The notes below the pieces were generated by a model, which saw nothing but the letters and a program-made list of their open reading frames with translations, was not told the origin of the DNA and did not search any database. From contig MVRA01000185.1 of NCBI GenBank assembly GCA_002067315.1, positions 1-64,000 on the forward strand: 64,000 nucleotides of DNA, written 5' to 3'. Shown piece after piece: positions 60,335 to 64,000 of the stretch (position 1 is its first letter; the number at the start of each line of letters is the position of its first letter). Both the position numbers and the translations under genes were made by a program. This DNA is from Methanocella sp. PtaU1.Bin125 (GTDB lineage: Archaea; Halobacteriota; Methanocellia; Methanocellales; Methanocellaceae).

Positions 60335-60937
60335 TCATACAGCGGGTACCATTCTCGACAGAATCGCGTTCCTGTCGATCAGGCCGTGGTTCGTATACTG
60401 GTGCTGGTAGACGACGCGGACGATGCCTTTGCCTTCTTTGAGCACTTCAGTTTCATTATAGCTGTACGTCTGTCCCGCCCTGAGGATGACGGTCCGGTTA
60501 TTCACGAACATGCTCACCGTCCCGTAACGGTCTGCGCTATAGATGACGGCATTATCGGCCCGGGCAGGCAGCGAGTAGATGCCGAAGAGCTTGTTGCCGG
60601 TGCCGGCGCCGAAGTTGCCTTTCAGCGTCAGCGCGTCCCCGAAGATCATGACCAGCGAGTCGTCCAGCGCAAAGCCGATGTCACCGTTGAGCTGCCGGGT
60701 GTTCTCGTTGAACCAGTAGCTGGGGAAGTTGACAGACCGGAACGGGACAGTGCCGTTGACGACCGTGCCGTTCGCGATCAGGTTATGCTCCAGGAAGACT
60801 ACTCCGGCAGAAGTCAAACCGGGAGATGATGTGCCCTGGCCGTCAACGGCACGGACACACTGTCCCGCAATCGAAAATAGTGTCGCCACAAGGATTACCA
60901 ACACTAATGTACGCCACCGGCCGTCCAATATCCCCAC
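60335..60937 (-). CDS. Exported protein, paralogue of the 15172 gene
   Basis: 200 residues with an N-terminal signal helix (LVLVILVATLFSIAG). It shares ordered landmarks with the protein at 15172-15723: VVFLEHN, GTVVNGT, AGTGNKLFGIYSLP, YGTVSMFVNNRTVIL and a final TNHGLIDR. Beta-rich, several N-x-T sequons, no C-terminal anchor. The start is GTG. It lies 44 bp upstream of the YgiQ gene in the same direction. Function unknown. Confidence 0.6.
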   Translation of the reverse strand: MGILDGRWRTLVLVILVATLFSIAGQCVRAVDGQGTSSPGLTSAGVVFLEHNLIANGTVVNGTVPFRSVNFPSYWFNENTRQLNGDIGFALDDSLVMIFGDALTLKGNFGAGTGNKLFGIYSLPARADNAVIYSADRYGTVSMFVNNRTVILRAGQTYSYNETEVLKEGKGIVRVVYQHQYTNHGLIDRNAILSRMVPAV

Positions 60938-61148
60938 CAGTCAATCATCCGGTACAAATGCCAATATAACTAATCGACATTATTGCCGGAACGGCGACCT
61001 TCAGGCGCCATATTCGGCATCTCTGTCACGACTGCAATGCAGGTGCTTTCACAGTAAACTTTTTAACCAGAAGCGCATAATATATAATGGTGATATTATA
61101 TATATTAACCGGCGCAATCTCGAGCTGGTAAAAAGCGTATCAGGCATC

Positions 61149-61418
61149 ATGCTGGTCTTTTACGTGTTCGTATCGATCCTGGTACTGGAGCTCGGGGCCC
61201 GGAGCATGATCGATGCGGCGACCGTCGGGGCCGTCCAGACCACCCTCGACATGCCCACGATGCTTGCGCTGGTCGTGTATGCCGGCCTCACTATCCGGCT
61301 CGAACTGTTTAAGCCGAAGTATAACCTGAAAAGGAACCAGCGGCCGCTGATCGATGGGGCCCTGATCGTTACAAGCGTCGCTGTCATTGCCCTGATGATC
61401 ATGTTAAAATATGGATAA
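61149..61418 (+). CDS. Small membrane protein (89 aa)
   Basis: Three hydrophobic segments (about 1-15, 33-48 and 68-85) with a basic cytoplasmic loop (RLELFKPKYNLKRNQR). The ATG at 61149 is the first plausible start; the frame is open upstream but AT-rich with TATA-like runs (61078-61103). No family recognised. It is the last GC-rich gene before the AT-rich island. Confidence 0.5.
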   Translation: MLVFYVFVSILVLELGARSMIDAATVGAVQTTLDMPTMLALVVYAGLTIRLELFKPKYNLKRNQRPLIDGALIVTSVAVIALMIMLKYG

Positions 61419-61585
61419 TAATAACGGCCCCGCATCAGGACTCATAGGTTTTTCGGACAAAAAGTGATGAACCCCATTTTACAACTAAATAGAAATAACT
61501 GCATAGTATGCCGATTTAAACTTCCATGATTCGCCTAACGAGACAATAGTTCGTAACCAGCATAAAAGTGTTAAGTATCATCAGA

Positions 61586-62206
61586 TTAAATACCGGGTAT
61601 TCCAATATTTCTCTTTAAAAAGTTAGTGTACCTAGTTATTACCAATCTTAAAGTGTCCGAGGGATTTGTTAGATCCGGCGAGAAATAAATAGTTAATCTC
61701 TTTTCATTACTTTTATCGTTTAGTGCGAATCTTCTTACAAAATTAACTCTTAAAACAAAAATATTTCCAAAATCTAAGAACACTGGTTCGGTCTCAAAAT
61801 TGTTTCCTTCTACATTTGATAATGGTAGTAAATGATATCGATGTTGCTCATATCCCTGTAATCTCTCAATAAATGAATCCTCGTCCAAATCATCTTTTAA
61901 ATGATTATAATAGTAGTTATCCCGCTTTATACGTAAAAGCGTATATAGGGGTACTAACGGGCATAGAAGTATATATTTTACTTTACCATCGTTGTCAAGA
62001 TCGCAAGAATTTGTTAATACCATTGAATAATCTATCCGGCCAACTTTTGCTTCTATCGAAGCTAAATCGACAGTCTGATCATTATTAACTCTATAATTTC
62101 CTGTCGGTTGGAATAAATACGGGCAATTTTTAAGGATATCGCCCTGACTTATCGGCTCATCAGCGGTGATAAGTGTATAAACTCCATCATGTACTAATTT
62201 GGTCAC
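61586..62206 (-). CDS. Unknown protein of the AT-rich island (206 aa)
   Basis: A soluble protein with the notable stretch PISQGDILKNCPYLF near the N terminus and DYSMVLTNSCDLDNDGKVKY near residue 60, then ILLCPLVPLYTL. The QGDI...SCDL...K layout reminds me of uncharacterised proteins found in accessory regions, but I cannot name a family. It is 20 bp behind the 73-residue gene and probably co-transcribed with it. Low-GC codon use. Confidence 0.6.
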   Translation of the reverse strand: MTKLVHDGVYTLITADEPISQGDILKNCPYLFQPTGNYRVNNDQTVDLASIEAKVGRIDYSMVLTNSCDLDNDGKVKYILLCPLVPLYTLLRIKRDNYYYNHLKDDLDEDSFIERLQGYEQHRYHLLPLSNVEGNNFETEPVFLDFGNIFVLRVNFVRRFALNDKSNEKRLTIYFSPDLTNPSDTLRLVITRYTNFLKRNIGIPGI

Positions 62207-62226
62207 AATACCCCCACCCTTAGAAA

Positions 62227-62448
62227 TTAGTCCAAATCAATTGTGGAATAAAAATCTTCATCAGAACCAATTTCAACATTAACATCTTTGACATCTTTCA
62301 GAATATCTGATAGACTAACGTCAATGTCTTTTACTTTCTTTTTCTTAGATGTTTTATGCGGGGTTTGTGGCTCCATTTTATGCTCAGCCATTAGCTTTTC
62401 GATGATTTCTTGAGAAGTCAGATTTATTTCTCTTTGAGATAATAGCAA
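62227..62448 (-). CDS. Small acidic/basic two-part protein (73 aa)
   Basis: The first gene of a two-gene left-reading operon. The N-terminal half has EINLTSQEIIEKLMAEHK and a KKKK cluster; the C-terminal half is acidic (DVNVEIGSDEDFYSTIDLD). It begins at TTG with GGAG 7 nt upstream; a TATA-like run (62478-62490) fits as promoter. The small size and position ahead of a larger unknown gene are compatible with an accessory or antitoxin-like partner, but nothing proves it. Confidence 0.5.
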   Translation of the reverse strand: MLLSQREINLTSQEIIEKLMAEHKMEPQTPHKTSKKKKVKDIDVSLSDILKDVKDVNVEIGSDEDFYSTIDLD

Positions 62449-62762
62449 TTCTGCTCCTGCAATTATCTGGAATAAATCGCTTTATATAATACATTCTCTC
62501 GGGGACAGGGCATCAGTAGTAGTTTTATGGGTACCTACACTTGATCTGTTGATCGATTTTTTTCGTAATAATTGCCCTTCCGGCATTAATCAACCCTATC
62601 CTGATATTTGTAACATTAATGTAATCGCTTATACCATAATAGTTTTTATGGTAAAACTAAAGATACTTTCTGTATGGCTTTTCAAGTCAATTATTGATAT
62701 AGATTTGCAATGGCTATCATTTTACAATAAGATTAATTTAAATGGTTAGAGATTAAGTAATA

Positions 62763-63317
62763 ATGATACAAGAACTAAATCTTCAAATAACAAACGGTAA
62801 ACTATGCTGCCCTGAAGAAACTGAAATATTATTTGAAGATAACCTCTGCTATATCGACCGACATATAGATTATGCTAAAACCGTGAGTAATATAATTTTA
62901 AAAAATAATAACATTAGTATAAAGTGTTTAATTATAGGCGACGATGATAAAGAAAAAGCAATGTGGACGCTTGGATTTCTAAATGGAATCGCCTATAATT
63001 TATCATACCAAAAGTATGGCTCAATTCATAGGTGGAAAAAATTTTTTATTATGGAAAAAGACATTGCCATTATTCTCCCTGAAGAGATTATGAAATTAAA
63101 AAACAGGGCACGTAAACAACATCATTTGTACTTCCTTGATGATATCGGATTTGCATATGACGATTCTGAATGGATGTTAAATGCAGATAAAATAATGGAC
63201 CAAATATTCGATCCAAAGGATAACTATAATAATTGTATTGCGGCAACAATGAGATCAAGCAAATGGATGGGTTGTGAAGCAATTAGACATTTTAATTTCC
63301 CCCAGTGTCCGCCCTGA
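62763..63317 (+). CDS. Unknown protein of the AT-rich island, 3' end possibly truncated by the IS
   Basis: 184 residues, AT-rich codons. Contains CLIIGDDDKEKAMWTLGFLN and QHHLYFLDDIGFAYDDSEW, the latter like a Walker-B strand, but no Walker A is seen. The last codons (FPQCPP) lie where composition switches from AT-rich to GC-rich, immediately before the IS, so the natural C terminus may be lost. It is divergent from the two-gene operon, 314 bp away. Confidence 0.55.
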   Translation: MIQELNLQITNGKLCCPEETEILFEDNLCYIDRHIDYAKTVSNIILKNNNISIKCLIIGDDDKEKAMWTLGFLNGIAYNLSYQKYGSIHRWKKFFIMEKDIAIILPEEIMKLKNRARKQHHLYFLDDIGFAYDDSEWMLNADKIMDQIFDPKDNYNNCIAATMRSSKWMGCEAIRHFNFPQCPP

Positions 63318-64000
63318 ATCGGTATAACTGATATAAGCATGGGCGTTTTTGTTTTTTATGGTGCAATGGGCAGACCAGTCGATAGTGGTGTACGTCCCTC
63401 CTGTCAGAACGATTCGTGTGATTATTACTTGAAGTCTGAAGGGAGTCATGTTGTCAAGAAAGGGTTTAGCAAAGCGGGGCATCAGATGTACCTATGTCGG
63501 CATTGTGGGCGGCAGTTCAGTGAGACTGTTAATACTCCTATGTTTTGCCGGCGTATCAGTCGGGAAGAGGTTATTCGGATTGGTCGACTGTTGAATGAGC
63601 GTAATGGCATCCGGGCTATTGAGCGTATTACAGGTCATCATCGTGATACGGTGATGCGGATAGCTAAAGTTCTCGCCAGGCATGCGGAGTACTTGAGCAC
63701 TCTCCTTGGTGATGAGTTGGACCCGGAGATTGATGTGCATGAAGTGGATGAGATGTGGACGTTCGTTCAAAAAAAGAAGAGCATAAACAAGTAGGGGATG
63801 AGGAATGGACTGGGGACGCGTGGATATATACGTGCGTGAGGCGGGAATCCTACTATTTCGTGGGTTTTAGCGTAGGCAAATGGACTCAGCAAACCTGCCG
63901 GGGAATGCTCACCCAGGTCAGCAACTCGGTCACGGAGGGCGTCTTCACCGTGTATTCGGATGGAAATGACGACTACTATTATACGCTCACCGATTACTTT
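63318..64000 (+). mobile_element. IS1-family insertion sequence, partial at window end
   Basis: Begins at or slightly before 63318, judged from the composition change and the transposase start; the left terminal inverted repeat could not be fixed because the right end is outside the window. It carries an IS1-type transposase in two frames. Its insertion probably truncated the gene at 62763. Confidence 0.75.
63366..64000 (+). CDS. IS1-family transposase, two frames joined by -1 frameshifting (partial)
   Basis: Frame 0 (63366-63794) encodes an N-terminal zinc finger (CQNDSCDYY with LCRHCGRQF), a helix-turn-helix (RAIERITGHHRDTVMRIAKV) and the start of the DDE domain (EVDEMWTFV). At 63770-63776 the heptamer A AAA AAG allows a -1 shift into a frame reading KKEEHKQVGDEEW ... 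GFSVGKWTQQTCRGML ... VYSDGNDDYYYTL, open to the window end. IS1 uses just such a -1 shift to make its active transposase. Without the shift the product ends at TAG 63792. ATG 63339 is an alternative start. Confidence 0.85.

Larger units (their letters stand above)
61430..63317. other. AT-rich genomic island
   Basis: From about 61440 the base composition falls sharply compared with the GC-rich flanks, and codon use shifts to AAT/AAA/TTA. It holds two left-reading genes in an operon and one divergent gene, none of recognised function, and ends at an IS1-family element. These are signs of recent horizontal acquisition. Confidence 0.7.

Overview
The window looks like chromosomal DNA of a methanogenic archaeon of the Methanocellales (Methanocella-like). 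Most of it is GC-rich. The lineage markers are methanogenesis marker protein 9, an MC1-type chromatin protein, the archaeal wyosine enzyme Taw1, a family B DNA polymerase, an archaeal Xer recombinase, geranylgeranyl reductase, ribose-1,5-bisphosphate isomerase and the AblA/AblB pair for the osmolyte N-epsilon-acetyl-beta-lysine. The genus is inferred from gene content; no rRNA gene is present.

Layout. 0.2-9 kb: a GT-C-like membrane protein, Taw1, a secreted repeat protein, a translin-family protein, a radical SAM/SPASM enzyme and an MFS transporter, with two copies of an intergenic palindromic repeat (family A), one of them interrupted by another palindromic element (family B). 9-17 kb: methionyl-tRNA synthetase, a purine-salvage operon (phosphoribosyltransferase, MTA phosphorylase, unknown protein), a hexuloisomerase, two secreted proteins and R15P isomerase. 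17-28 kb: a REC/multi-PAS protein without a kinase domain, an alpha/beta hydrolase, the operon MMP9-CitG-DUF447, a small regulator, a DUF116 protein and IorAB. 28-39 kb: two DMT transporters, ablA-ablB, hisA and hisB, an AEC transporter and an ECF transporter module behind a clear palindromic operator. 39-50 kb: PolB, a beta-propeller/site-2-protease-like fusion, geranylgeranyl reductase, a radical SAM/DUF4130 pair, then about 1 kb of nested palindromes and several small genes. 50-61 kb: CysRS, a TVP38 protein, NUDIX, a peptidase-MA protein, a 48-bp tandem array in front of the MC1 gene, a KGG-type stress protein, a possible structured RNA, tRNA-Cys, XerA, a YkgJ protein and a YgiQ radical SAM protein. 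61.4-64 kb: an AT-rich acquired island with three unknown genes, ending in an IS1-family element cut by the window edge.

The coding part is mostly housekeeping and unknown methanogen-core genes. The least explained material is non-coding: at least four palindromic repeat families, some nested in others; short alternating CG tracts confined to gene borders; the 48-bp array with a palindrome in every period next to a chromatin-protein gene; and an isolated hairpin followed by a T-run. No CRISPR array or complete known defence system was found. Family calls come from reading motifs in the sequence; no database search was run.
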